The position numbers were made by a program, and so were the translations under genes. This document shows positions 50,004 to 60,743 of a stretch of 64,000 bases of DNA, piece by piece. The notes under the pieces were generated by a model, which saw only the letters and a list, made by a program, of their open reading frames with translations, did no database searches and was not told where the DNA came from. The DNA is from Streptomyces sp. SAI-135 (GTDB lineage Bacteria; Actinomycetota; Actinomycetes; Streptomycetales; Streptomycetaceae), in contig NZ_JARXYP010000002.1 of the NCBI RefSeq assembly GCF_029893805.1, positions 4,526,001 to 4,590,000 on the forward strand, read 5' to 3'. Positions within the stretch are counted from its first letter, which is position 1, and each line of letters begins with the position of its first letter.

Positions 50004-50189
50004 ATGAACCAGCTCCCGTCCTCCCCGCAGGTCAAGACCTCCCCCGAGAACGACCTGGCCGCGGTCCTCACCGCCTGGGACGAGGCCCACCCGGCCCCCA
50101 CCGACCCCGACTGGCGCCACCTCCTCGACGAACTGGCCCACCCCCGCACCACCCAGGCCTTCCACAGCCTGGCCACGAGCACCGCATGA
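50004..50189 (+). CDS. 61-residue small protein, unknown
   Basis: MNQLPSSPQVKTSPENDLAA onwards, then AWDEAHPAPTDPDWRHLLDELA. GGAAGG lies just before the ATG. An acidic helical small protein without recognisable domain, followed by a terminator hairpin, which supports a real transcript shared with the GtrA gene. Confidence 0.6.
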   Translation: MNQLPSSPQVKTSPENDLAAVLTAWDEAHPAPTDPDWRHLLDELAHPRTTQAFHSLATSTA

Positions 50190-50223
50190 GCCCTCGTCAC
50201 ATCCCTCTGTCCCACGACACGAC

Positions 50224-50257
50224 AAAGCCCCCTCCGGGATGATCCCGAGGGGGCTTT
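50224..50257. terminator. Bidirectional hairpin before tRNA-Arg
   Basis: AAAGCCCCCTCCGGGAT, loop, ATCCCGAGGGGGCTTT: strong stem with A and T flanks between convergent transcripts (small gene on +, tRNA-Arg on -). Confidence 0.85.
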
Positions 50258-50265
50258 GACTGCTG

Positions 50266-50338
50266 TGCACTCGGCAGGATTCGAACCTGCAACCTTCTGA
50301 TCCGTAGTCAGATGCTCTATCCGTTAAGCTACGAGTGC
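50266..50338 (-). tRNA. tRNA-Arg(ACG)
   Basis: 73 nt on the minus strand. Acceptor GCACTCG/CGAGTGC, anticodon ACG (plus-strand CGT at 50303-50305), T-loop GTTCGAATC, CCA not encoded. Its A34 is the substrate of TadA (28841). Confidence 0.96.
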
Positions 50339-50485
50339 TTGTTCTGTTTTTTCGCCGCTCCTTGCCCTTCCGGGCCGCTCGCGGCGACAGGAAGAACATT
50401 ACATGACTGCCGGTCGCATGTGAAATCCGTTAGCCATACCCCTTGTGACCTGCACAAACGCACATCTGAGCGAGCTGGGAACAAC

Positions 50486-50517
50486 GAAGCCCCGGTCACT
50501 GGGACCGGGGCTTCGGT
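50486..50517 (-). terminator. Hairpin after tRNA-Ser(GCT)
   Basis: CGAAGCCCCGGTC, loop, GACCGGGGCTTCGG: stem 10 bp past the tRNA on the minus strand. Confidence 0.8.
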
Positions 50518-50526
50518 GATCTTGCG

Positions 50527-50617
50527 CGGAGGCGGAGGGATTTGAACCCTCGATGGGATTTAAGTCCCAAACCGCATTAGCAGTGCGGCGCCATAGACCG
50601 GACTAGGCGACGCCTCC
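50527..50617 (-). tRNA. tRNA-Ser(GCT)
   Basis: 91-nt class II tRNA on the minus strand. Acceptor GGAGGCG/CGCCTCC, discriminator G, anticodon GCT (plus-strand AGC at 50579-50581), long variable arm, T-loop GTTCAAATC. Confidence 0.96.
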
Positions 50618-50770
50618 AGCACAGCCGCCCGCGCGAGCGCGAGTGGTGCGTGCAGATGATGACACAGCCGGAGGTCGTGCCACCAATCGGCTCCCACGGT
50701 ACTAGGCGGGCGGGGCGCAGGGCAAAGCGCTTCCGCGCAACGAACGGCGCCGCCCGCCGTTAGTCAGGGC

Positions 50771-51199
50771 ATGTCCTACGTCATCCGGCTCGGCCGGCTC
50801 GCACGGCTGGGTCCGCTCCCGCTCTTCCTCGCCGCCCTCGCCCCCACACCCGCGACGGCGTACGCCGAGGCGGGCGACCATCTCACCGTCACCGTCCGGG
50901 ACGCGGGCGGTGGCGCCGACGGGACCTTCGAGGTCGACTGCCACCCCTCCCGCGGGACCCACCCCGACGCGTCCGGCGCCTGCGCCGCCCTGGAGCGGAA
51001 CACCCGGTGGGGCAAGGACACCTTCGCCCCCGTCCCCGAGGGCAGCGTCTGCACGATGCTCTACGGCGGCCCCGCCACCGCCCATGTCACCGGGACCTGG
51101 GCCGGTCGCCCCGTGGACGCCCGGTTCGACCGGAGCAACGGGTGCGAGACCGCGCGCTGGGAGCGGTTCGTGCCCCTCCTCCCCGGCATGGACACCTAG
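50771..51199 (+). CDS. Secreted subtilisin-inhibitor-like (SSI) protein
   Basis: 142 residues with a signal peptide (LARLGPLPLFLAALAPTPATA). The mature domain matches the SSI family: LTVTVRD strand, VDCHPSRGTHPDASGACAAL with the first disulfide, then the reactive-site loop SVCTMLYGGP, and WAGRPVDARFDRSNGCE carrying the last Cys. By alignment to SSI (CPMVYDP) the P1 residue is Met, so subtilisin-like serine proteases are the likely targets. Four mature cysteines make two disulfides, as in SSI. Family inhibitors control secreted proteases during mycelial development. Confidence 0.85.
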   Translation: MSYVIRLGRLARLGPLPLFLAALAPTPATAYAEAGDHLTVTVRDAGGGADGTFEVDCHPSRGTHPDASGACAALERNTRWGKDTFAPVPEGSVCTMLYGGPATAHVTGTWAGRPVDARFDRSNGCETARWERFVPLLPGMDT

Positions 51200-51369
51200 C
51201 CCCCGGGATGCGGTCACACGTTCTGCTTCACTTCGTCGTGCGACCTCCCTCTCATCCGGCACCCCCGCACAACCGCTGCGCTTAGACTCCCTCGCGTGAC
51301 ACGTCGCGGGCCCCTTGGCAAGATGGCCCGAACGGTCGGCAAGGTGCGGTAACAGGGAGGAAGCGTCTC

Positions 51370-54300
51370 GTGAGCAGCAGGCCATCCCGAGGCGCTGCTC
51401 GCCTCGCAGCCATACTCGACGCGCTTCCCGACGCGTTGGTGCTGGTCAACGCCAATGGGACCGTCGTCAACGCCAACACCATCGCCCTGGAGGCCTTCGA
51501 GGCGCCCGGGACGGCCCTGGTGGGGCGCGGGCTGCTCGATCTGCTGCCGCAGTTCGACTCGCGGCTCATCCCCGGCTCCATGCGGCGGCCCGACCACATG
51601 GACCCGCGCGGGCGGACCAAGCCGACCCGGATGGTGGCGCGCAGGACCGACGGCAGCGAGTTCCCCGTCGAGGTCACCAGCGCCAATCTGGAGAACGGCC
51701 AGCAGGCCTACGACGGTTACGGCTACAGCGGCGACGAGCTGCTCATGCTGGTCGTACGGGATCTGACGGGGACCGTCGACACCGAGGCCGAGCTGGCCCG
51801 TTCGCAGCGGCAGACCGAGATGATCCTGCGGGCCGCGGCCGAGGGGGTCGTGGGGACCGACACCGACGGGCGGATCGTGCTCGTCAATCCGGCCGCCGCC
51901 CAGATACTGGGTTACCGGGCCAGCGACCTCGGCGGCCGCGAACTCCACGACCTCATCCTGCACTCCCGCGCCGACGGCACCCCCTTCCCGTACGAGGAGT
52001 CCCCGCTCGCCGACACCCTGCGCTCCGGGCGCAAGCACCGGGTGCGCGGGCAGGTGCTGTGGTCCAAGAAGGGCGACAAGGTCCCCGTCGACCTGACGAC
52101 GGCGCCCGTGCGCGACGGCGACCAGCTCGTCGGCGCCGTGCTCACCTTCACCGACCGGCGGCCCTACGACGCCCTCGCCGACGAGAAGTCCGCCGCCGAG
52201 AAGGCCCACGCGGAGGAGCTGGAGCGGCTCGAGGAGGAGCACGCCTCCGAGCTGACCGCGCTGCGCCAGAAGCACATCACCGAGCTGGAGGAGCTCCAGG
52301 AGCGGCACGCCGAGGAGCTCGCCGCCGGCGAGGAGCGGTACGCCGCGCTCGGGGAGCGGGAGAAGGACCGCTACGAGGCCCTCGCCGGCCGGCACGATCA
52401 GCTGCTGACGCTGCTCGGACGCTCCCTGCGCGGGCCCCTCGACGAACTGCGCCGCGAACTGTCCGCACTCGCCGCCGACGACGCCCGGGCAGCTGTGGCC
52501 CGAGGCCAACCAGGTCCTGCACCACCTCTCGGCCGGCTACTCCCGCATCACCAACCTCATCGACAACGTCCTCGGCTACCAGCGCCTCGACGCGGGCGCC
52601 GACGTCGTCCACCGTACGAACGTCATGCTCGACGCGGTCGTCGCCGCCGGTGTGGACGGCGCGGTCGAGCTCATCGGGCCGGGGCGCGTCCAGTTCGCCG
52701 TGCACGCGCCGCCCATCGAGGCCGAGGTCGACGCCCAGCGCCTCGCGACCGCGCTCGCCCATCTCATCGCGGACGTGGCCGGGGTCGACGCGACCGGGAA
52801 CTCCCCCGTGTCCGCGGGCGGTTACATGGACAACACGGTCGTGGTGGCGGCCGCGCTGCGCGGCGAGAGCGTACGCATCGAGGTGCGCGGGCCGTACGCC
52901 GGGGGAGACCCGGTGCACGAGCCGATCGTGCGCGGGATCGTGCGCGCCCACGGCGGTGTGCTCCAGACGCACGAGGTGCCGGGCATGAGCGGCAGCGCGT
53001 ACGTCCTCGAAGTGCCCATCGGTGCCGGGGCAGGGGCCGTCGCGGTTCCCGGTCCGGCCGCGCTGGAGGCCGCCCCCGCGGAGGCTCCCCCCGTGGAGGG
53101 CGCCCCGACGGAGACCGCGCCTGCCGAGGGCGGCGGGCGGCGGCGCGCCCGGCGCTCCTCCACCGACTCCTTCCTGGACGCCGACGTCCCGCCCGGGAGC
53201 GGGGCCGGTGCCGGGACCGACGAGTCCGTGCCCCCGACCGGGCGGCGCAGGCGGCGTGCGGCGGCCGGGCCGGAGCAGCCCGTGTCCGTACCGGCGCAGG
53301 CCTCCGGCGACGACGGGGACGGGTCCGGCGGTACCGGGCGGCGCCGTGGGCGTCCCGCCGAAGGTGCCGAGGCGGCTGAGGCCGGGGTGTCCGAGGGTGC
53401 CGTGGTGATGGCCGGCGAGCACGGTGCCGGGTCCGCTGCGGCGGGCACCGGTCTCGGCGGGACCGTACCGCCGCAGGGCGTGCCCGTACCGGCCGGGCGG
53501 CGGGCCCGGCCCGAGGGTGGCGAACAGCATGCGCTGCCGGCGGCGTTGCCCGCGGGCGGTTCCGGCGAGCCGGGCCGGCCGCAGGGTGAGCTCCAGGTCG
53601 CCGGGCAGGTTCCGCCCGGTGACGGCGCACCGCAGCAGGACGGGCGCCGACGGCGTGCTCTCGCGGCCGCGTCGGAGCGTGCGGCGGCGCAGGAGGCGGC
53701 CCCCCGCTCGGTCTTCGCCCTTCCGCCCGCCGACGCGGACCGGCCGGCCGACGCCACGGACGCGGCGGCCCTGGCCCAGGTCCAGCCCCAGGGACAGCCT
53801 CAGCCCCAGCCCCAGACGGGGGTGCCCGGTCAGATCCCGGGACAGGTACCCGCCCCCGGCCAACCCCACATGCCTGGCCAGGGACAGGTCCCGGTGCAGC
53901 CGCAGGTGCCCGGTCAGATCCAGGCGCCGGCCCAGGCCCAGGTCCCCGGTGCCGTGCAGGTGCCCGGCGGCCCCGTCCAGACCCCCGGCGGTCAGCCCTC
54001 CGCCCCCGTTCCCGCCGGTGGCCTCGCGCAGCCCCTCCCCGCCGCGGGTCACGGTGACGACGGCCGGCACGACGCCGTGCCGCACGACCAGGCCCACGAC
54101 CACACCCCGCCGCAGCCGCACCCCACCACCGCGCCGACGGGCCGCCGCCGACGGGCCGTGGCCCAGCCCGCGGAGGGGGTTCCCGCTCAGGCCGGCCAGG
54201 GTGTCCAGGCAGCCGTGCCGGCGGGCGTTCCCGCGGCTCCGGCCCAGCAGGTCCCCGGCATGGTGGCGCCGGACGGATTCCCGGGTGTCCCGGTGCAGAA

Positions 54301-55792
54301 CGCGACCGGTCAGGCCGGCCTGATCGCGCAGACCGCACCCGCCCCGGCCTCGCCCCTCCCGGCCCCCGGCGGCCCCCTCCCCGCCGAGGCACCCCGGCCG
54401 GCGGCCCAGACCCCTCCTCCCGCTCCCCAGCCGTGGCCGGGCGGCCAGGACACCCCCGTACCGGCGAACGGCGCCGCCACCGCCGTACCCCCGAACCAGC
54501 CCGCTGCCCAGCCCGCTTCCCAGCCCGCGCAGGCTCCGGCGGCCGGTCAGCCCACTCCGCCGCCGGGTACGCCCGTGCCGGCGCAGCCGGTTCCGGCGCA
54601 GCCGCTGCCCGCCGAGGCCGCGGCGGCCCCCGCCGCGCCCGTCGACCCGAACTCCACCCAGGGGCGGGCGATCAGCGTGCGGACCCTCGGTCAGGGGGTT
54701 CCGTTCACCCGGCAGGCAGCCCAGGTGCAGCAGCCGGGTGCGGCCACGCCTCCCCCGCACCAGCCCGGTGGTTCGGGGCGGCGGCGCAAGCTCGGCACCC
54801 GGCCCGACCCCGCCGCCGCGACGACGGCCCCGGAGCAGGGAGCGCGTCCGCACCCGGCGGCCGAACAGTCCGTACCGGCGCAGGCCCCGCAGCCGCAGCC
54901 GTCGCTCGCGGGTCAGTCACGGCTGGCGCACGCCACCGAGGCGGCCGGGCGGTCGTACGCCATAGGGGCACCGGACGAGAACGCGGCCGAGGGGCCCGAG
55001 CCGCTGGACGGCCCCGGTGGGGCCGTCGAGATCCCGGACACCCCGCGACCGCAGCCGATGGACGACGAGCTGCCCCCGGAGCCGCTGGACAACCCGCGGC
55101 GGCTGCTGGTGTGGCCCGCGCCGGACGTGACGACCCAGCAGGCGCTGAGCGACCGCGGGTACCGGCCCGTCATCGTGCAGTCGCGCGAGGAGGTCGACGC
55201 GCAGATCGCCGCGTTCCCCGCCGCGCTGTTCGTGGACCCGCTGACCGGGCCGATCACGCGGACGGCGCTCCAGTCGCTGCGGCAGGCGGCGGTGGCGTCC
55301 GAGGTGCCGATCATGGTGACCGCCGGCCTCGGGCAGGCCTCGCGGGAGGCGGCGTACGGCGCCGACCCCGCCGTACTGCTGAAGGCGCTGGCGCCCCGGG
55401 ACAGCGAGCAGCACCCGCCGCGCGTGCTGCTGATCGAGGAGCACGCGGAGATCGCGCTGGCGCTGACGGCGACCTTGGAGCGGCGCGGGATGCAGGTCGC
55501 CCGGGCGGCCAGTGACGCGGATGCCGTGACCCTGGCCGGTCAGCTCAGGCCCAACCTTGTCGTGATGGACCTCATGCAGGTGCATCGGCGGCGGACCGGG
55601 ATCGTGGACTGGCTGCGGGCGAACGGGCAGCTCAACAGGACGCCGTTGGTGGTGTACACGGCGGCCGTGGATCAGGCGGATCTGCCCCGGTTGGCTTCCG
55701 GGGAGACGGTGCTGTTCCTGGCCGAGCGGTCCACGAGTGCTGAGGTGCAGGCGCGGATCGTCGATCTGCTGGCCCGGATCGGCACGAACTAG
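51370..55792 (+). pseudogene. Giant PAS-PAS-pseudokinase-receiver hybrid protein, frame broken by one extra base
   Basis: Starts GTG 51370. First frame: PAS (LPDALVLVNANGTVVNA), second PAS (GVVGTDTDGRIVLVNPAA), coiled coil rich in Glu/Leu (about residues 265-345), and a DHp-like helix LLGRSLRGPLDELRREL in which the phospho-acceptor His is Arg. At 52484-52486 an extra C shifts the frame; the other frame continues QLWPEANQVLHHLSAGYSRI, a weak ATPase-like domain, a Pro/Ala/Gln linker of about 650 residues, then two receiver-like domains (VWPAPDVTTQQAL; PRVLLIEEHAEIALAL with Asp in LVVMDLMQ). Intact, it would exceed 1,470 residues. Confidence 0.8.
53040..55040 (+). repeat. Low-complexity Pro/Ala/Gln/Gly linker in the hybrid protein
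   Basis: About 2 kb of in-frame sequence with very biased composition. It includes a PGQxQxPxQ-like periodic tract at 53780-53990 (QPQGQPQPQPQTG, QVPAPGQPHMPGQGQVPVQP) and several RRRRA-like basic islands (GRRRRRAA, GRRRGRPAE, GRRRRAVAQ). It separates the pseudokinase from the receiver domains. Confidence 0.75.
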
Positions 55793-55831
55793 CTCACGGG
55801 CCGGTTGTCGTCTGCGGGTCCGTTGTGGTGG

Positions 55832-55853
55832 TCGCGCCGTTCTCCGCGCCCCT
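55832..55853. repeat. Dispersed repeat core, diverged copy
   Basis: TCGCGCCGTTCTCCGCGCCC then CT, two changes from the core, with the same GCGGGTCCGT-GTGG flank on the left. It lies in the 81-bp convergent gap between the hybrid protein and a TetR gene. Confidence 0.75.
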
Positions 55854-55873
55854 GAAGGCCCAGGCCCTCCACT

Positions 55874-56458
55874 TCACCTGGCCACCAGCCTGCGCGCCGC
55901 CTCCCGTACCGAAGCCCTCAGCCGGTCCCGGTCCCCGGCCTCCCCGCCCACCAGGATCCGCTTCATCTGCGGCACCACCGCCGCCCAGTTCGCCACCGCG
56001 ATCAACAGGAACAGCAGGTCGCGGGGTGGGATGGCGTCGGTGACGACACCGCGGGCCTGGCCGTCCGCAAGGGTGGCGACCTTCGCGCGGTAGTGCTCCT
56101 GACGCTCCGCCTCGTCCGGCAGTTCGCCGGTCGCGCCGTATTCCAGGCCCTCCCAGAAGAGCAGGCGCAGCACCTCGGGGTGGGCCTCGTGGTAGTCCAT
56201 GAGGCGGTCGATCCAGTTCTCGATGTCGTCCGGGTCGACCGGGACGGCGACCGCGAGATCGAGCATGGACCTGCCCAGGACCTTGGTGAACAGCTCCGCC
56301 TTGTTGCCGAAGTAGGCGTAGATGAGCTGCTTGTTGGCCTTGGCCTCGGTCGCGATGCGGTCGATGCGGGCGCCCGCGATGCCGTGGCGGGCGAACTCGG
56401 CGACCGCCGCCTCGAAGATCCGGGCCTTCGTGGCCTCGGGGTCCCTTGCTGCTGCCAT
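55874..56458 (-). CDS. TetR family regulator (multidrug-sensing type, SCO4008-like)
   Basis: About 194 residues from ATG 56458; a GTG at 56494 in frame is possible. HTH: ATKARIFEAAVAEFARHG, then GARIDRIATEAKANKQLIYAYFGNKAELF. The C-terminal domain ends with RLRASVREAARRLVAR. The divergent neighbour is a 12-helix MFS exporter. The arrangement and sequence bring to mind SCO4008/SCO4007 of S. coelicolor, where the regulator binds cationic drugs and represses the pump; that identity is from memory. TACCCT seven bases before the ATG suggests a leaderless message. Confidence 0.9.
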   Translation of the reverse strand: MAAARDPEATKARIFEAAVAEFARHGIAGARIDRIATEAKANKQLIYAYFGNKAELFTKVLGRSMLDLAVAVPVDPDDIENWIDRLMDYHEAHPEVLRLLFWEGLEYGATGELPDEAERQEHYRAKVATLADGQARGVVTDAIPPRDLLFLLIAVANWAAVVPQMKRILVGGEAGDRDRLRASVREAARRLVAR

Positions 56459-56488
56459 GGGGCCCAGGGTAGAGGGAGGCGAGGAAGT

Positions 56489-56504
56489 AACCAACTATTT
56501 GGTT
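56489..56504. promoter_or_regulatory. Operator 1 in the TetR-MFS intergenic region
   Basis: AACCAACTATTTGGTT: perfect AACCAA-N4-TTGGTT palindrome, about 30 bp upstream of the tetR start. AT-rich relative to surroundings. Confidence 0.75.
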
Positions 56505-56547
56505 GACAGGGAATCGGCGGCACTCGCAGACTGTTGAGCCATTCGTC

Positions 56548-56565
56548 CAACCAACCAGTTAGTTG
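56548..56565. promoter_or_regulatory. Operator 2 in the TetR-MFS intergenic region
   Basis: CAACCAACCAGTTAGTTG: palindrome CAACxAAC-N2-GTTxGTTG, 29 bp before the MFS start. It shares the AACCAA half-site with operator 1. Confidence 0.75.
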
Positions 56566-56594
56566 TAAGACCGAACTCGAAGGATCCCCCGGTC

Positions 56595-57788
56595 ATGCCG
56601 ACAGCAACCGTCACCACAGGACGGCCCGCCGAGACCCAGGTCCGGAACGCGGGCTCGCTCCTCCTCGTCCTCATCGCCGTCTGCACCGCCGTCACCGCCG
56701 CCAACATCTACCTCGCGGCCCCGCTGCTCCCGCTCATCGCCCGCGACTACGGCTCCACCCCCGCCGCGGTGGCCTGGGTCGCCTCGGTCGCGCAGTTCGG
56801 CTACGCCTTCGGGCTGCTCGTCTTCGCCCCGCTCGGCGACAGCGTGAACCGCAGGCGCCTGGTCGCCGCCCTCTCCCTGGTGACCACCGCGGCCCTGACC
56901 GCCGCGGCGCTCGCCACCGGCACCACCGCGCTCGCGGCCGCCGTCCTGGTCGCCTCCGCGGCCACCGTCGTGCCCCAGCTGCTGGTCCCGCTGGTCGCCC
57001 AGCGCGCCCCCGCCGACCGCCGGGCCCGCCATGTCGCGGCCGTCATCGCGGGCCTGTTCACCGGGATCGTGGCGGCCCGGGTGCTCGGCGGGCTGATCGG
57101 ACAGGCCTTCGGCTGGCGGGTGGTGTTCGTGGGCGCGGCCGCCCTGACGGCCGTCCTCGGGCTCGCGACGGCGTACGCCCTGCCCGCGGAGCGGGTGCAC
57201 CGCACCGGCCGGCTCTTCTCGGGCCTCACCGCCCTGCCGTCCGTCGTCCGCCGCTCACCCGACCTGTGGCGCGCGTGCGTGCGGCAGGCGGGGATGTACG
57301 GCGCATGGAGCGCGCTGTGGACCTCGCTGGCCCTCCTGCTGACCGGCCCGTCCTACGGCCTGTCGACCGCGACCGCCGGGCTCTTCGGCCTCTTCGGGCT
57401 GGCCGCGAGCGTGGTGGCGCCGCTGGCCGGCGGGTTCGTGGACCGTTTCGGCGCCGCGAAGGTCGTGCGGTCGGCGTATCTGCTCGCCGCGGTGTCCGTG
57501 CCGCTGTTCTGGCTCGGCGGGCGCGCGCTGTGGGCGCTGTTCGTCGCGGCGATCGCCGTCCACGCGGCCCTGGTCGCCTCCCACGTCGCCAACCAGACCC
57601 TCGCCCTGACGACGACCTCGACCCCGGCCACCGCCAACACGGCGTACGTCGTGGCCGGTTTCGCCGGCGGCGCGACCGCGTCCGCCCTGGCCGGCTCGGC
57701 CTTCGGCTGGTGGGGCTGGGGCGGCGTGTGCGCCGTCGCGGGCGTGTGGCTGGGGCTGGGGTGGCTGGCCACTTCGGTACGGCGGTGA
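56595..57788 (+). CDS. MFS transporter, 12 helices (AraJ/sugar-efflux type)
   Basis: 397 residues. TAANIYLAAPLLPLIARDYG in helix 1, motif A-like APLGDSVNRRRLV, RVLGGLIGQAFGWR in helix 5, and twelve helices overall. The gene is divergent from the TetR regulator with two palindromes between them, so it is the expected regulated pump. Proton-driven export of cationic or amphipathic compounds is inferred from the family. Confidence 0.9.
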   Translation: MPTATVTTGRPAETQVRNAGSLLLVLIAVCTAVTAANIYLAAPLLPLIARDYGSTPAAVAWVASVAQFGYAFGLLVFAPLGDSVNRRRLVAALSLVTTAALTAAALATGTTALAAAVLVASAATVVPQLLVPLVAQRAPADRRARHVAAVIAGLFTGIVAARVLGGLIGQAFGWRVVFVGAAALTAVLGLATAYALPAERVHRTGRLFSGLTALPSVVRRSPDLWRACVRQAGMYGAWSALWTSLALLLTGPSYGLSTATAGLFGLFGLAASVVAPLAGGFVDRFGAAKVVRSAYLLAAVSVPLFWLGGRALWALFVAAIAVHAALVASHVANQTLALTTTSTPATANTAYVVAGFAGGATASALAGSAFGWWGWGGVCAVAGVWLGLGWLATSVRR

Positions 57789-58142
57789 GGACGCGGTCGG
57801 CCTCCGACGAGGCCAGTGCGGTACGGCGGCCGGGGTGCCCGTCGGGCCCCGGCGCACCCCGTGCCGTACAGCGGCCGGAGTGCCCGTCGGACCCCCGCGA
57901 ACCCCGTGCCCTACGGCAGCCGGGGCGCCCGTCGCACGCGGCGAAACCCCGTGCCGTACGGCGGCCGGAGTGCCCGTCGGACCCCGGCGAAGCTCGTGCC
58001 GTACGCCCGTCGGGCTCCCGCAAGGCCCGTGCCGTACAGCGGCCGGAGTGCCCTCGGACCCCGGCGAACCCCGTGCCGTACAGCGGCCGGAGCGCCCCGG
58101 TGTTCGTCCGGTGCGCTCCGGTCGTCGTGCCGCTCGTGCGTC
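57789..58142. repeat. 45-bp minisatellite in a convergent intergenic region
   Basis: Seven copies of a 45-base unit, GTACGGCGGCCGGAGTGCCC, GTCGGACCCCGGCGAACC, CCGTGCC, beginning at 57821, 57866, 57911, 57956, 58001 (short, 33 bp), 58034 (44 bp) and 58078. Because 45 is divisible by three, all plus-strand frames stay open as 15-residue repeats, but nothing indicates translation. It fills the gap between the MFS and acyl-CoA ligase stops. Confidence 0.92.
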
Positions 58143-59822
<1,680 letters not shown>

Positions 59823-59859
59823 TGCCTACGCGGTAGTAAGGGATGCGCCGATTCTGCGC

Positions 59860-59877
59860 ACATACCAAGCGGTATGT
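59860..59877. promoter_or_regulatory. Palindromic operator upstream of the acyl-CoA ligase
   Basis: ACATACCAAGCGGTATGT: perfect 7-bp arms (ACATACC/GGTATGT) around AAGC, a layout typical of TetR-family regulators of fatty-acid genes. The regulator is not in the adjacent genes. Confidence 0.75.
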
Positions 59878-59952
59878 CACTAGAGACGGGCGATCGATCA
59901 CGTCACGATGCCCTCACAACGGGCGAGGGGGCCGGACGGTTCCCTGGACCGG

Positions 59953-59994
59953 GAGGCTGTTACCGGTGGCACCGAGGCTGTTACCGGTGGTACC
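59953..59994. repeat. 21-bp direct repeat
   Basis: GAGGCTGTTACCGGTGGCAC then C, followed at once by the same sequence with one change (GGTAC). TTACCGGTGG also contains ACCGGT. It lies between the acyl-CoA ligase promoter and the 3' end of the ECF sigma gene. Confidence 0.8.
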
Positions 59995-60039
59995 CAGGCC
60001 GAGCCCCGGCGGGCAGGCACAACGGCGGAGCAGTGGCCC

Positions 60040-60597
60040 CTAGCGGGCCAGCACCAGTTCCGGGTCCTCGCGGAGTTTGCCGAGGGCCCGGGACACCGCC
60101 GACTTCACGGTGCCGACGGAGACGCCGAGCACCTCGGCCGTCTGCACCTCGCTGAGGTCCTCGTAGTACCTGAGGACGACCATCGCCCGCTGCCGGGCCG
60201 GCAGCTTCATGATCGCCCGCCACATCGCGTCGTGCAGCGCCTGCTGCTCCGCGGGGTCGTCCTCGCCGGGCACGGGATCCGGCTCGGGGATCTCGTCGGT
60301 CGCGAACTCGTCGACCTTGCGCTTGCGCCACTGCGAGGTACGCGTGTTCAGCAGGGCCCGGCGCACATAGCCGTCGAGGGCCCGGTGGTCCTCGATGCGC
60401 TCCCAGGCGACGTAGGTCTTGGTCAGGGCGGTCTGCAGCAGGTCCTCCGCGTCGCTCGGGTTCGCGGTCAGCGACCGGGCGGTACGCAGCAGCACCGGCT
60501 GGCGGGCCTTCACGTACGAGGCGAACGACGGGTACGCGAGGGTCTGCGTCGCCGGTACGGCGGCCTTCGAAGCGCTGGTGCAGACGGGTGTGGTCAT
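60040..60597 (-). CDS. ECF sigma factor, SigE-family type
   Basis: 185 residues. Region 2: ARSLTANPSDAEDLLQTALTKTYVAWERI with YVRRALLNTRTSQWRKRK; an acidic linker (EIPEPDPVPGEDD); region 4: LPARQRAMVVLRYYEDLSEVQTAEVLGVSVGTVKSAVSRAL. This is the SigE-family (SACE-type) ECF group abundant in Streptomyces. No anti-sigma gene is adjacent and the N-terminus carries an extra ~25-residue Thr/Ala tail with one Cys. The regulon is unknown. Confidence 0.92.
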   Translation of the reverse strand: MTTPVCTSASKAAVPATQTLAYPSFASYVKARQPVLLRTARSLTANPSDAEDLLQTALTKTYVAWERIEDHRALDGYVRRALLNTRTSQWRKRKVDEFATDEIPEPDPVPGEDDPAEQQALHDAMWRAIMKLPARQRAMVVLRYYEDLSEVQTAEVLGVSVGTVKSAVSRALGKLREDPELVLAR

Positions 60598-60743
60598 GAC
60601 TCCACGCTAGATTCGCGACCGGCCGCGCTCATCGGCCACAGGTCCCGAAGAAAACTCCCCCTCAGGTTGTAGAGGTGGGGCTGACTCCACCTCCTGAAGG
60701 TGGACGAGGAGGCGCCGTCTACTGCGGGTTCACCCCTGGGGGG

